A stretch of DNA of 64,000 bases from an uncultured Siphonobacter sp. Its GTDB lineage: Bacteria > Bacteroidota > Bacteroidia > Cytophagales > Spirosomataceae. The notes under the pieces are model-generated. The model had not been told where the DNA came from, made no database searches, and saw only the letters and a list, made by a program, of their open reading frames with translations. Location: contig CAJYIW010000004.1 in NCBI GenBank assembly GCA_913775095.1, positions 186,001 to 250,000 of the forward strand, given 5' to 3'. Shown here piece by piece: positions 36,291 through 45,955 of this stretch. How positions within the stretch are numbered: the first letter of the stretch is position 1; each line of letters opens with the position of its first letter. Made by a program: the position numbers and the translations under genes.

Positions 36291-36314
36291 ACAGGCTCCT
36301 CCTCAGGAGCCTGT
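36291..36314 (+). terminator. Hairpin after the HTCS gene
   Basis: ACAGGCTCCT and AGGAGCCTGT with a 4-base loop, 30 bp after the stop codon. No T run follows, so it is a terminator-like hairpin and not a textbook terminator. Confidence 0.5.
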
Positions 36315-36403
36315 GGCGTTCATAAGGGCCTAAAAACGTCAGAATTCAACATTTCCCGTAGTCTCTGCAACATCTCTGCCCGTTCATCCACGGGCGGAGC
36401 GGC

Positions 36404-36411
36404 TACATTTG
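36404..36411 (+). promoter_or_regulatory. -7 box of the pectin-locus susC promoter
   Basis: TACATTTG matches TAnnTTTG exactly. The -33 region has no good TTTG, which is common for promoters that need an activator such as the adjacent HTCS. It leaves a leader of about 105 bases before the ATG at 36525. Confidence 0.45.
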
Positions 36412-36524
36412 TTACAAGTTAATTGAATTTTATAAAGATAAAGTATCACCCTTGGCTGTCGAGCCCCAATCCATAGAATGACGCTGACCCATTCCTTCTA
36501 CGTTTCTTCTAAACCTGTTTTTTT

Positions 36525-39500
36525 ATGAGATTACTACTACTGTATGTCCTTCTGTTGCTGTGCCCTTTCCGGGGAATCGGACAGCAACGTTCGCTCACGG
36601 GCCGGGTTACGGCCGAGGGCGGCCAGAGCTTACCCGGCGTTAATATTATGCTGAAAGGAACCAACATCGGGACCTCTACCGACGGTGAAGGACGGTATCA
36701 GCTTCGATTACCTTCTGACGAAGGGGTTCTGGTTTTTTCTTCCATCGGCTATGTCAGACAGGAACTACCACTGGGCAACCGGACTACCATTGACGTCATC
36801 CTATTACCCGATGCTCAGGCGTTGAATGAAGTCGTGGTGGTGGGTTACGGCGAACAAAGCAAAAAGTCACTTTCAACGGCGGTTAGTTCCGTATCCTCTA
36901 AACAGCTTCGGGATATTCCCGTGGCTAACCCGGCCCAGGCCCTGGCGGCTCAGGTTTCCGGTGTAAACATCAGCCAGACGGGCGGGCAGCCGGGAGCCGC
37001 TCCCGTGATTCGCATCCGGGGCGTAGGCTCACTCGGAGCGGGCAATAGTCCCCTGTACGTAGTTGACGGGTATCCGCTGGCCAGTGCCGACAATTTTAAC
37101 CAGATCAACCCAGGCGATATCCAGTCCATTGAAGTATTGAAAGACGCGGCGGCGGCGGCTATTTACGGCTCCCGGGGTGGGAACGGGGTTATCCTCGTCA
37201 CCACCAAACGCGGACAGGCGGGGAAGCCCCGCATTACATTCAACACCTTCGTGGGTGTTCAGAATCTGGCCCGGAGAATTTCGCTGATGAACAACGAACA
37301 GTTCATTGATTTCTCGCGGGAGTCTGCCGTAAACGCCGGCCTTAAGTATTACTCCTTCTATGACAACCCACCGAGCGACCTGCCGGAAACGGACTGGCAG
37401 AAAGCCATCTACCGCCAGGCTCTGATGACGCAACAGGAGCTGTCGGCTTCGGGTGGAAGTGAAAAAGTGCGGTATCACGTGTCGGGTTCTTACTTAAAGC
37501 AGGAGGGCATTCTGAAAGCAACCGGATTTGAACGCTTTACCCTGCGGGCTAATCTGGAAATGCAGCTGGCAAAACGCGTGCGGGCCGGGGTGGTGCTGGC
37601 TCCTTCGCTGACCAACACCCGCTACCAGACCGTGGCCGGAACCAATGACGCGTCAATTATTGCTGTAGGTACCGATCCGATTGCGGCGGCTCTGGTGATG
37701 CCCTCGTTGTTTCCCGAACGTCTGCCAAACGGAGATTACGCCAATACCAACAACTACCCGCTGACGCAGGGAGCCAACTCCATTTCTCCCAATTTCAGAG
37801 GGCCAACCGTTCAGTTTGATCAATACCGGGATCGGGGGAGTAGTCCCCGGTTTTTAGCCAATTCGTTCGTGGAATGGGAGATCATCCCGGATCTCACGGC
37901 CAAAACCAGTTTTGGGGTCGAGTACAACAACGATACCCGTAATCAGTTCGTACCCGCTACGATGCCCTCCAACACGGCTCCGACGGCCAACATCAGTAAC
38001 CCGCTGGCCAACAACATTGCCGCGGCCAAACGCATGAACACCAGTTCGAACTGGCTCTGGGAAAATACCCTGCACTACCGCAAAACCCTTCAGGACGTTC
38101 ATTCCTTTGACCTGCTGGCCGGATACACCGTGCAATCGGCTACGAGTGCGAACAACGTGATTACGGGCGTGAACGGCAGTTTCGTGAACGACCTGATTAC
38201 CAACATCAGCGGAGCGGGTACCACTACGGCTACCAACGGGTACTCTAAGAATAATCTGGTATCCTATCTGGGTCGTATCAACTATAGCTTCAAAGACAAG
38301 TACCTGCTATCGGCGGCCATTCGCCGGGACGGGTCTTCCCGCTTCGGAGCCAACAACCGCTATGCTACCTTTCCTTCGGTATCGGCCGCGTGGCGACTTT
38401 CGGAAGAGAATTTCCTGAAACCCCTCACCATGATCAGCGATTTAAAAATCCGGGGAAGTTATGGACTGACGGGTAACAACAACATCGGTAATTATGCGTC
38501 GCAGAGTTACGCCACGCAGGCCAATTACTCGTTTGGCTCAGGTGCCGGAGCCCGAACCTACGGGTACGCCGCTACGAACATTGCCAATGCCAGCCTGACC
38601 TGGGAAACCAACCAGCAAACCGATCTGGGGCTGGAGCTGGGCTTGTGGCAGGATCGTCTGTACGTAACGGCCGATCTTTACCAGCGGCTGACGACGGGCT
38701 TACTCAACAACCGGAACGTTCCGGCTCTGGTAGGAACGGCGGGATCCGTGCTGGAAAACATCGGTAAGATCGAAAACAAAGGGCTGGAGATTTCCATTAC
38801 CTCCCGCAACCTGAACGGAAAAAACTTGAACTGGACCACGAACGGTAACATTTCATTCAATCAGAACCGGGTGATTTCGCTGGTCAATGATAAGCCCATT
38901 TATTACAGTGCGGGTGGTTTTACGAATTATGCCATCGTAGAACCCGGCAAAGCTCTGGGTGAATTTTATGGCTATCGGCAGATCGGCGTTTTCAAAGATC
39001 AGGCCGATGTGGATGCCGGGGCCGTCTGGGCCAGCGGGGGATCCAAACCCGGAGATATTAAGTACGAAGACGTCAATGGCGACGGCAAAATCAATGCTTC
39101 CGATTTAACCTATCTGGGCAATCCGCTGCCGAAATTCATTTACGGATTAACCAATACGCTCACCTGGAAAGGGTTTGATCTTAACGTTATCTTACAGGGT
39201 TCTCAGGGAAATAAAATCTGGGCTCAGTGGCTGCGGTCGGGGTATTTCTTTAACGGCAATGCGAATACCATTACGGACGTCGACCAACGCTGGCGTTCCG
39301 CCACTGACCCCGGCAATGGCTGGCAGCCCCGGGCTACCAATACGCCTTCGGGGGGAGCCAATAACCCTTCGAGTCGTTACGTTTACGATGCCTCGTTTCT
39401 TCGGATTCGGAATGTCTCTCTGGGCTACAGTATTCCTTCGGAACTCACCAAACGCTGGAAAATCGAGCAGGCCCGTCTCTACGTCAGTGGCCAGAATCTC

Positions 39501-39638
39501 TACACGTTTACTAAATACATTGGGTACAATCCCGAGGCCAATGATAACGGAAACACAACGGCTCCTACCTACGGATACGATTCGGCTTCCTATCCTTTAG
39601 CCCGCACCCTTACCGTGGGCATCAACCTGGGTTTTTAA
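36525..39638 (+). CDS. susC: SusC-family TonB-linked outer-membrane transporter (pectin locus)
   Basis: 1037 residues. Signal peptide 1-19 (MRLLLLYVLLLLCPFRGIG), carboxypeptidase-regulatory-like domain (LTGRVTAEGGQSLPGVNIML), the plug with VVVVGYGEQSKKSLSTAVSS and GGNGVILVTTKRGQ, and a barrel ending LTVGINLGF. Sequence differs clearly from the other SusC in this window. It should import oligosaccharides released from pectin or rhamnogalacturonan side chains. susD follows after 20 bp, then the esterase and fucosidase genes. Confidence 0.95.
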   Translation: MRLLLLYVLLLLCPFRGIGQQRSLTGRVTAEGGQSLPGVNIMLKGTNIGTSTDGEGRYQLRLPSDEGVLVFSSIGYVRQELPLGNRTTIDVILLPDAQALNEVVVVGYGEQSKKSLSTAVSSVSSKQLRDIPVANPAQALAAQVSGVNISQTGGQPGAAPVIRIRGVGSLGAGNSPLYVVDGYPLASADNFNQINPGDIQSIEVLKDAAAAAIYGSRGGNGVILVTTKRGQAGKPRITFNTFVGVQNLARRISLMNNEQFIDFSRESAVNAGLKYYSFYDNPPSDLPETDWQKAIYRQALMTQQELSASGGSEKVRYHVSGSYLKQEGILKATGFERFTLRANLEMQLAKRVRAGVVLAPSLTNTRYQTVAGTNDASIIAVGTDPIAAALVMPSLFPERLPNGDYANTNNYPLTQGANSISPNFRGPTVQFDQYRDRGSSPRFLANSFVEWEIIPDLTAKTSFGVEYNNDTRNQFVPATMPSNTAPTANISNPLANNIAAAKRMNTSSNWLWENTLHYRKTLQDVHSFDLLAGYTVQSATSANNVITGVNGSFVNDLITNISGAGTTTATNGYSKNNLVSYLGRINYSFKDKYLLSAAIRRDGSSRFGANNRYATFPSVSAAWRLSEENFLKPLTMISDLKIRGSYGLTGNNNIGNYASQSYATQANYSFGSGAGARTYGYAATNIANASLTWETNQQTDLGLELGLWQDRLYVTADLYQRLTTGLLNNRNVPALVGTAGSVLENIGKIENKGLEISITSRNLNGKNLNWTTNGNISFNQNRVISLVNDKPIYYSAGGFTNYAIVEPGKALGEFYGYRQIGVFKDQADVDAGAVWASGGSKPGDIKYEDVNGDGKINASDLTYLGNPLPKFIYGLTNTLTWKGFDLNVILQGSQGNKIWAQWLRSGYFFNGNANTITDVDQRWRSATDPGNGWQPRATNTPSGGANNPSSRYVYDASFLRIRNVSLGYSIPSELTKRWKIEQARLYVSGQNLYTFTKYIGYNPEANDNGNTTAPTYGYDSASYPLARTLTVGINLGF

Positions 39639-39658
39639 CCACCTGAACTATTGATCTT

Positions 39659-41170
39659 ATGAAACGAATCCTGCTCATAACCGGTCTACTGATGAGCCTG
39701 CTAACGGCCTGTCAGCAACAATTTCTGGAATTAACCGATCCTACGAAGATTCCCACGGAAGATCTGTTTGCTTCCGCTTCCAACGTTTCAGCGGCGGTAA
39801 CGGGCGTGTACAGTCAGTTGCAGCCCGTGTATAACAACAGTTATTTTGTCTTTGGCGAAATGGCCAGTGATAATGCCTACGAACCCGTTTCGGCGAATGC
39901 CCGGTACTTCTTCTCCATTTTTGGAGTCGAAGAAAACAACCCGAATCTGCAAACGATGTGGACGGATAGTTACCGCTGCATCAGCCGGGCCAACACGGTG
40001 CTGGCAAAGGCCGGTAGTGTGTCGATGGATACTACCCTGCGAAATCGCTACCTGGCCGAGATGAAGTTCATCCGGGCCCTGAATTACTTCAATCTGGTGC
40101 GAATCTGGGGAGCCGTGCCACTGGTGACGGAAGACCTGGGGGCCGATTACCCAAAGGCTTATGCGTACGGACGAACACCCGTAGCGGAAGTGTACGTTCA
40201 GATTACCAAAGATTTACAGGAAGCGGCGGCGGGTTTACCCGTCACGTATCCGGCGGCCGATCTGGGCCGGGCCAGTCGTTCCGCAGCCAAAGCCTTATTG
40301 GGAAAAGTCTATCTAACCCAGGGAAAATATGCTCAGGCCGCTGCTGTTCTGGGAGAACTCATTCCGGGAACACCGACGGCGGGCAATCTGGCGAATGTTC
40401 ATGCCTTACTGACGACGAGTTACGAAGATGTGTTTTCAACCGCCAATGAAATGAACCGGGAAATTATTTTTGCGGTACGATACCTTTCGGGCGGAATTGG
40501 GCTGGGAAGCGGCTTTGCCAGCAATTTCCTGCCTACTTATTCCGGAACGGACATCATTCGGTCCGGGTTATCGGGCGGACCCGTCGTTCGGCAGGATCTC
40601 GCCACCGCGTTTTCGGAAGGCGACCGTCGGAAAGCCTTGTCGGTGGGGTATTACAGCAAAGGAAACAGTGCCGCGACTTCTGATTACTACACCCGCAAAT
40701 ACATCGGCAACGGAGCTCCTTTCGCCCGAAACGATGGCGATAACGACTGGATTGTGCTTCGGTACGCCGATGTCTTACTCATGTACGCTGAAGCACTCAA
40801 TCAAAGCGGAGCCTCCACGGAAGCCCTGCCGTACCTCAATGCGGTACGTAACCGGGCGGGACTTGCGGCGGTCAGTACTGCCAGTGCCGCTGAGCTTCGG
40901 CTGGCTCTGGAAAAAGAACGCCGTCTCGAACTCAGCTACGAAGGCCACCGCTGGTTTGATCTGGTGAGAACGGGCCGGTTGTTACCCGTGATGAATGCGT
41001 TTTACGAAAAATATGCAAAAATTTCATCTACGCCGCAGGTGCCTAATAACGGTCTGTATGTCAATAGCGGAGGAAGCCTGGTACAGGTTCAACCCCATCA
41101 GGTGCTCTTTCCCCTGCCGCTGGCGGAACTGCAATACAGTCCGCTGTTAACGCAAAACGATGGGTATTAA
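39659..41170 (+). CDS. susD: SusD-family surface lipoprotein (pectin locus)
   Basis: 503 residues. The lipoprotein signal ends at Cys18 (LLTACQQQFLELTDPT). TPR-like helices follow (NYFNLVRIWGAVPLVTEDLG) and the family block RLELSYEGHRWFDLVRTGRLLPV lies near residue 425. It captures glycan at the cell surface and forms the lid of the preceding SusC. Length is typical of the family. Confidence 0.95.
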   Translation: MKRILLITGLLMSLLTACQQQFLELTDPTKIPTEDLFASASNVSAAVTGVYSQLQPVYNNSYFVFGEMASDNAYEPVSANARYFFSIFGVEENNPNLQTMWTDSYRCISRANTVLAKAGSVSMDTTLRNRYLAEMKFIRALNYFNLVRIWGAVPLVTEDLGADYPKAYAYGRTPVAEVYVQITKDLQEAAAGLPVTYPAADLGRASRSAAKALLGKVYLTQGKYAQAAAVLGELIPGTPTAGNLANVHALLTTSYEDVFSTANEMNREIIFAVRYLSGGIGLGSGFASNFLPTYSGTDIIRSGLSGGPVVRQDLATAFSEGDRRKALSVGYYSKGNSAATSDYYTRKYIGNGAPFARNDGDNDWIVLRYADVLLMYAEALNQSGASTEALPYLNAVRNRAGLAAVSTASAAELRLALEKERRLELSYEGHRWFDLVRTGRLLPVMNAFYEKYAKISSTPQVPNNGLYVNSGGSLVQVQPHQVLFPLPLAELQYSPLLTQNDGY

Positions 41171-41177
41171 AACCAGC

Positions 41178-41208
41178 GTCAGGCGGCAGGAATTTCCTGC
41201 CGCCTGAC
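41178..41208 (+). promoter_or_regulatory. Intra-operon hairpin between susD and the esterase gene
   Basis: GTCAGGCGGCAGGAA and its exact complement flank one T; the hairpin occupies most of the 49-bp gap. There is no T run, so it is likely an mRNA-processing or stability element that sets susCD above the downstream enzymes. Confidence 0.5.
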
Positions 41209-41219
41209 TGGAGATACAT

Positions 41220-42479
41220 ATGAGAACATACGCTGGTATTTTAGGTTTCCTGCTGGTACTATCCAACCTGACCGCCGCTCAGTCCCTAACAAAGGCTGAA
41301 CTGGTAAGAGCCCGACGGGGGTTACCTTTCTTTTTTCAGAAAATCAGTAGGAAGGAACCCCTGCGGGTAGCTTACCTGGGCGGAAGTATTACGGAGGCGA
41401 GTGGTGGCTGGCGGGATCAGTCGCTGCAATGGTTCAGGACGCAGTACCCGCAGTCCGAATGGAGTGGGGTCAATGCCGGGGTGGGGGGGACGGGCTCTGA
41501 TCTGGGCGTGTTTCGGGTGGAGTCTCAGGTATTGTCCAGGAAACCCGATCTGATTTTTGTGGAGTTTGCGGTAAACGATCAGGGAAAAAAGCCCGAGCTG
41601 ATTCAGCGGGCCATGGAAGGCATCGTGAGAAAAGTCCGCCGACAGAATCCCGCGGCGGAACTTTGTTTTGTGTACACGCTGACGGCTGACCTGGCTCCGT
41701 ATTACCAGCGTCAGGAACTCCCGCCAACGGCATTGGCTATGGAAGAAATAGCCGGGCACTACGGTATTCCGAGTATCTGTCTGGGTCTGGAAGTCGCCCG
41801 GCTGGCCCGGCAGGGTAAGCTGATTTTCAAAGGAAAACGCGAAGAACATCCCGATCAGCTGGTTTTCTCGGCGGATAATGTGCATCCCTATCCGGAAACG
41901 GGTCAGGCCTTATACACCCAGGCCTTGGCCGAGGCCTTCCGCCAGCTGGCCCGCCTGAAAACGAAGCCACAAAAGCATGCCATACCGACCCCCTTCCGGG
42001 CAGATCACTGGGAGGCCGCCCGAATGATTCCCCTGGATCAACTCGTCCGTCACGGCGACTGGCAGGTGCTGACCCCCGAAACCGACTCGGTGGCCCGTCA
42101 GCTCAACAATAGGTTTCCTTCCCTGCTGAAATCCAGTCATCCCGGCGATTACCTGGAAATACGCATGAAGGGCCAGGTTTGCGGTCTCTATGATGTCATG
42201 GGGCCGGGTTGTGGGCAATACGAGTGTCTACTTGATGAACAGCCGCCGCAGCTTACGCCCCGTTTTGATGCCTACTGCACCTATTATCGTTCTAATTTCT
42301 TTCTCATTCCGACTTCGCCGCAGCAGGTGCATACCCTGCGATTTCGGGTATCCGCTCAGAAACCCGATAAACCGGCCATTCTCCGCCAGCGAAACGAACG
42401 CATGGACGAGCCCGGACGCTTTGAAGAAAACGCCGTCTACGCGGGTCAGGTGCTTCTGGTTGGTGAGCTTATTCCCTAG
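41220..42479 (+). CDS. SGNH/GDSL-family carbohydrate esterase
   Basis: 419 residues with signal peptide 1-20. Block I is YLGGSITEASGGW (Ser in GGSIT), block II carries the glycine (NAGVGGTGSDLG), block III is VEFAVNDQG, and the His block V is DNVHPYPETGQ (about residue 223). These are the four catalytic blocks of SGNH hydrolases. A C-terminal extension of about 160 residues forms an additional beta domain. It probably removes acetyl groups from pectic or rhamnogalacturonan oligosaccharides. It is in one operon with GH29, starting 5 bp before it. Confidence 0.88.
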   Translation: MRTYAGILGFLLVLSNLTAAQSLTKAELVRARRGLPFFFQKISRKEPLRVAYLGGSITEASGGWRDQSLQWFRTQYPQSEWSGVNAGVGGTGSDLGVFRVESQVLSRKPDLIFVEFAVNDQGKKPELIQRAMEGIVRKVRRQNPAAELCFVYTLTADLAPYYQRQELPPTALAMEEIAGHYGIPSICLGLEVARLARQGKLIFKGKREEHPDQLVFSADNVHPYPETGQALYTQALAEAFRQLARLKTKPQKHAIPTPFRADHWEAARMIPLDQLVRHGDWQVLTPETDSVARQLNNRFPSLLKSSHPGDYLEIRMKGQVCGLYDVMGPGCGQYECLLDEQPPQLTPRFDAYCTYYRSNFFLIPTSPQQVHTLRFRVSAQKPDKPAILRQRNERMDEPGRFEENAVYAGQVLLVGELIP

Positions 42480-42484
42480 ATTTC

Positions 42485-43825
42485 ATGAAAAAGATCATTC
42501 TGGCTTTTCTTTTAGTAACGGCAGTTCCGGGAGTTCGGGCCCAGCAAACCCAAAATAAGCCCGGGCGGGAAGCCTGGTTTATGGACCTGGGTTTCGGCAT
42601 GTTCATTCACTGGAGCCTGGATGCTCAGGTAGGGGCCGTGATCAGTCATTCCATGGCGGGAGCTTCGCAGGAATATTTGAAGCGGTACACCACGGAACTA
42701 CCCAGGACCTTCAATCCGAAGAAATTTGATCCGGACGAATGGGCCGTGCTGGCCCGGCTGGCGGGGATGAAATACGTGGTTTTTACGGCCAAACACCACT
42801 CGGGGTTCTGTATGTGGAACACCCGGACGACGGAATTTCAAATCATGCAGACGCCCTTCAAACGGGATATGCTGAAGGAAGTAATCGAGGCCTTCCGCAG
42901 GCAGGGCATTGCCATTGGTTTATACTTTTCGCCGGAAGATTTTTATTTCCTGTATCAGCATCAGCTGCCCATTGGCCGGTTGCAGCATCCGCAGCATTAC
43001 CCGGCCCGAAACCCGGCTCTCATGGAGTATGACAAACGCCAGCTGAAAGAACTCCTGACTCAGTACGGCCGCATTGATGTGCTGTTTTTTGATGGCCCCG
43101 CCGAAGGATTAAAGGAGTACGCCTGGCAATTGCAACCGGAGCTGGTCGTGACCCGGGGTCAGATGAACACCCCCGAGCAGTCCTTACCCGACCAGCCCAT
43201 TCCGGGGCCCTGGGAGGCCTGCTTTACCATGGGAACGGACTGGCAGTATAAGCCAACGAACGATCCGCATAAAACGGGAACGGAGATCATTACCATGCTC
43301 ATTGAAACGCGGGCCAAAGGAGGAAATCTATTATTGAATGTAGGACCTAAACCCAACGGAGAAATCCAGATTGAACAGGAAGCGTTGTTGCGGGAACTGG
43401 CTCTCTGGCAGCTGGTCAATCAGGAAAGCATTCACAATACCCGGCCCTGGCCTCTAATTCGGGAAGGAAAATACTGGTTTACCAAAGCTCCGGAGCCGAA
43501 TACGGTTTACGTGTTTGTTCCCGGCGGCAACGAGTGGAAATACGGCGAACGAAAGGATTTTATCTTTCACTCGCTGGAAGGTAATGCCCAAACGAAGGTA
43601 GAGGTGGTCGGCTATGCCAGCGAACTGGTGGAGTATCGGCAGGGCTTTGATGCGAGCCTGTCGGTGCAGCCTACTGCCATGGGCTTAGCCGTCAGTGCCG
43701 TGAATGGGCAACGGCTGTACACCAATAACCGCTGGCCCAATCCCGTGGTACTTAAAATCAGTAACGTGGCTTACAAACCCCTGAACACTCAGGAGAAGCG
43801 GGATACGATGGACGGGGCTCATTAA
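42485..43825 (+). CDS. Alpha-L-fucosidase, glycoside hydrolase family 29
   Basis: 446 residues with signal peptide 1-20. Family motifs are LGFGMFIHWS (about 35-44), YVVFTAKHHSGFCMWNT (about 97-113) and the nucleophile Asp203 in IDVLFFDGPAEG. The block MLIETRAKGGNLLLNVGPKPNGEI closes the barrel. It is a retaining exo-fucosidase, acting in the periplasm. Fucose is present in rhamnogalacturonan II and xyloglucan side chains, which fits the other enzymes here. It is the last gene of the susCD operon. Confidence 0.92.
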   Translation: MKKIILAFLLVTAVPGVRAQQTQNKPGREAWFMDLGFGMFIHWSLDAQVGAVISHSMAGASQEYLKRYTTELPRTFNPKKFDPDEWAVLARLAGMKYVVFTAKHHSGFCMWNTRTTEFQIMQTPFKRDMLKEVIEAFRRQGIAIGLYFSPEDFYFLYQHQLPIGRLQHPQHYPARNPALMEYDKRQLKELLTQYGRIDVLFFDGPAEGLKEYAWQLQPELVVTRGQMNTPEQSLPDQPIPGPWEACFTMGTDWQYKPTNDPHKTGTEIITMLIETRAKGGNLLLNVGPKPNGEIQIEQEALLRELALWQLVNQESIHNTRPWPLIREGKYWFTKAPEPNTVYVFVPGGNEWKYGERKDFIFHSLEGNAQTKVEVVGYASELVEYRQGFDASLSVQPTAMGLAVSAVNGQRLYTNNRWPNPVVLKISNVAYKPLNTQEKRDTMDGAH

Positions 43826-44054
43826 CGATGCTTCAGGAACGGGTTTGCAGGCTTGAAAGGATAGTCCGAATCAGTTAAAAGGGGGAGCGTTCAGGAATCA
43901 GGGAATTTTTTGAAGAGAAGCGGAATTACCAGTACATAATACTCCTTACTTTGTGCGTAAGGCTTCGGTTCGGAGGACCTGGGTAACGACCGTTCACGGG
44001 TAACCCTGCGAATCAGCGGCCTTCAACTAGGTATCGATTTATTTCTGTGTAACT

Positions 44055-44633
44055 ATGACTCTTTCACTCGAAGTATTAAACGAAGTCATCCGCAATCGTC
44101 GCAGTATTTTTCCGCCGAGCTATACCGGCGAGGAAATTTCCATGCAGGAAATCGAGATGATTCTGGAAAATGCCAATTACGCTCCCACGCATCGCCTGAC
44201 CGAACCCTGGCGGTTTACCATTTTTCGGGGAAACGGCCTGCACAAGCTGGCGGATTTTCTGGGAGAAACCTATCGGAATCAGACTACGCCCGAAAACTTT
44301 TCGGAAGCCAAATACGACGGCACCCGCCAGAAGGCTCTGCGTTCGGCGGCGGTGATTGCAATCAATATGGAGCTGCATCCCGAGAAAGTACCCGAATGGG
44401 AAGAACTGGCGGCGGTAGCCTGTGCCGTTCAGAACATGTGGCTGACGGCCTCGGCCCTGAAAATCGGTTCGTACTGGAGCACCCCCGGAAATCTGGAACA
44501 GCTCGGAGCTTTTCTGGAACTCAAACCCAACGAGAAATGCGTCGGACTCTTCTACATGGGACGGTTTGACGGAGCCACCAAACCAGCGGTCAGAAAACCC
44601 ATCGGTGATAAACTGACCTGGATCGAAGATTAA
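44055..44633 (+). CDS. Nitroreductase-family FMN oxidoreductase
   Basis: 192 residues. Starts with VIRNRRSIFPPSYTGEEIS, where RRS contacts FMN phosphate, then APTHRLTEPWRFTIFRG, and ends with a typical GYFYMG-like strand (CVGLFYMGRFDG). It is a cytoplasmic NAD(P)H-dependent flavoprotein of the single-domain class; substrate unknown. It stands alone between the fucosidase and an AT-rich island, with a terminator downstream. Confidence 0.88.
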   Translation: MTLSLEVLNEVIRNRRSIFPPSYTGEEISMQEIEMILENANYAPTHRLTEPWRFTIFRGNGLHKLADFLGETYRNQTTPENFSEAKYDGTRQKALRSAAVIAINMELHPEKVPEWEELAAVACAVQNMWLTASALKIGSYWSTPGNLEQLGAFLELKPNEKCVGLFYMGRFDGATKPAVRKPIGDKLTWIED

Positions 44634-44640
44634 TCGATTC

Positions 44641-44689
44641 GCCTCCACGGATCCGTAGGTCAGACCGAATGCACGTGGAGGCTTTTTTT
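44641..44689 (+). terminator. Terminator of the nitroreductase gene
   Basis: GCCTCCACG and CGTGGAGGC form a hairpin with a long loop, followed directly by a run of seven T (44683-44689). It lies 8 bp after the stop codon. Confidence 0.85.
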
Positions 44690-44730
44690 GCTTGTCCAGT
44701 TAGGGAGTCATTCGCCTCTGTTCCAGGTAT

Positions 44731-44778
44731 TACTTGGAACGGTTAATGCGTATTAGTCTGTGACTGAAGGCAGTTGCA
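44731..44778 (+). repeat. Left copy of an imperfect direct repeat flanking the AT-rich island
   Basis: The segment TACTTGGAACGG ... TGTGACTGAAGGCAGTT resembles CACCTGGAACGG ... TGTGACTGACGGCAGCTT at 47394-47439 in the same orientation, with small gaps. Together they bracket about 2.6 kb of AT-rich DNA. The similarity was judged by eye. Confidence 0.4.
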
Positions 44779-44860
44779 AACTACCTTCAGTGCTCGCTCC
44801 AGGTGGTGTCCTTTGGACGAACATTAGGAACAGGAGAGTGGTTACTTTTTTACATATTCT

Positions 44861-44900
44861 GCCGTTGTTGGTGTAGCTCCGATTAAACACCAACAACGGC
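44861..44900. repeat. Short palindromic repeat, GTTGTTGGTGT family
   Basis: GCCGTTGTTGGTGT and AACACCAACAACGGC are inverted with an 11-base centre. The same ends occur in the longer elements at 47179-47367 and 58496-58697 and in the short form at 59458-59496, so this is an internally deleted member of the family. A decayed member also seems present at 45843-45884. The rest of 44690-45050 is non-coding as far as I can see. Confidence 0.65.
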
Positions 44901-45050
44901 GTAGGATAACTGAAAATAAATATATTACATAAAAAAACCATCAGGATAAACCTTATGGTTTTGAAAATAATCAACCTACGTAGCTATCGCCTGCTTTGTA
45001 TAAGTATCTATACTTAACAAAATCTTTTTACTAAGCTTAGTAGAGAGATT

Positions 45051-45617
45051 TTATTTTTTTGTGTAAGGTTCTGTAGAACCTGGTTCAATCAAATAACCCT
45101 CTCTTATCTTCAACAGACCTTTTGAATTGTAAGGCAGTTGAAGTAGCATCTTATAACTGTACTCAAGATTAGCCTGGGAGGCATTACCCCGTTTAAAGCA
45201 TCCTGAGCCATCGGAATCAATAAACTGATAGAATGGATAAGTAAACCAGTAGGATTTTAGTCCGTCTTTCAAATGCGTCAATTTCCATCGTCCTGAACTA
45301 GACCAGATGCTTTCACTTATCTTATCAATTACGATTGGTTTAAGATTTCCGCTAACAGCAAGAGAATCGACGATTCCTTTTTCGTTGACTCTAAACTTAA
45401 ACTCTCCGTATTGAGTCTCACAATGTTGAGCTAACTCTTCAGTTACAAATACGCGTTTACCCAAAAAGTCAGATATAGGCTTTCTAAATGATCCCTGATT
45501 TAAGCTTTCTGTCAATTTAATTTCAAAATCTGGATAAAGATCACTCGTTTGAGCAATACATTGAAGACTTATCAATAAAATGACACTAGTAAAAACCATT
45601 TTCTGTACTATGTTCAT
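45051..45617 (-). CDS. Secreted hypothetical protein of the AT-rich island
   Basis: 188 residues from ATG 45617; the frame is open further upstream to 45686, but a clear signal peptide (MVFTSVILLISLQCIAQ) begins only with MNIVQK. The mature part is soluble, with a beta-rich region GEFKFRVNEKGIVDSLAVSG that resembles TonB-C-like or envelope domains only loosely. No family is recognised. Base composition is far more AT-rich than the sugar genes on either side, a sign of different origin. It is the third gene in the minus direction after two interrupted ones. Confidence 0.65.
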   Translation of the reverse strand: MNIVQKMVFTSVILLISLQCIAQTSDLYPDFEIKLTESLNQGSFRKPISDFLGKRVFVTEELAQHCETQYGEFKFRVNEKGIVDSLAVSGNLKPIVIDKISESIWSSSGRWKLTHLKDGLKSYWFTYPFYQFIDSDGSGCFKRGNASQANLEYSYKMLLQLPYNSKGLLKIREGYLIEPGSTEPYTKK

Positions 45618-45896
45618 GGTATGTTTAGTTACAATAAGTTCTTTTAGATGAAGCACTTCTACTACCATAACTTTTATATTTAGCATTAGTTATTTTTAAT
45701 TGTTTTATGCATTTTTCAGATAGGATAGTGTAAACTCTAGCCTCTAGTAAACCACTCCAGACAAAATCATAAGCATCCTGAGCTGGCATATTTGAAAACA
45801 TTTGTAGTAACGATTATGCCATTGGTTTGACGTAAAATTTTTCCGCCGTTTTCGGTGTCACTCCGCCGGAATACCAACAAAGGCAAAAAATAATGT

Positions 45897-45942
45897 CATA
45901 ACAAAAAAGCGAATATAGATGAATTTTCGCTTTTTTGTTATG
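45897..45942 (-). terminator. Terminator after the interrupted lipoprotein gene
   Basis: CATAACAAAAAAGCGAA and its exact 17-bp complement flank a 12-base loop, giving a T-rich tail on the minus strand. It lies 13 bp after the stop codon at 45956 and separates the two upstream genes from the one at 45051. Confidence 0.75.
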
Positions 45943-45955
45943 ACTCAAATTAAGA

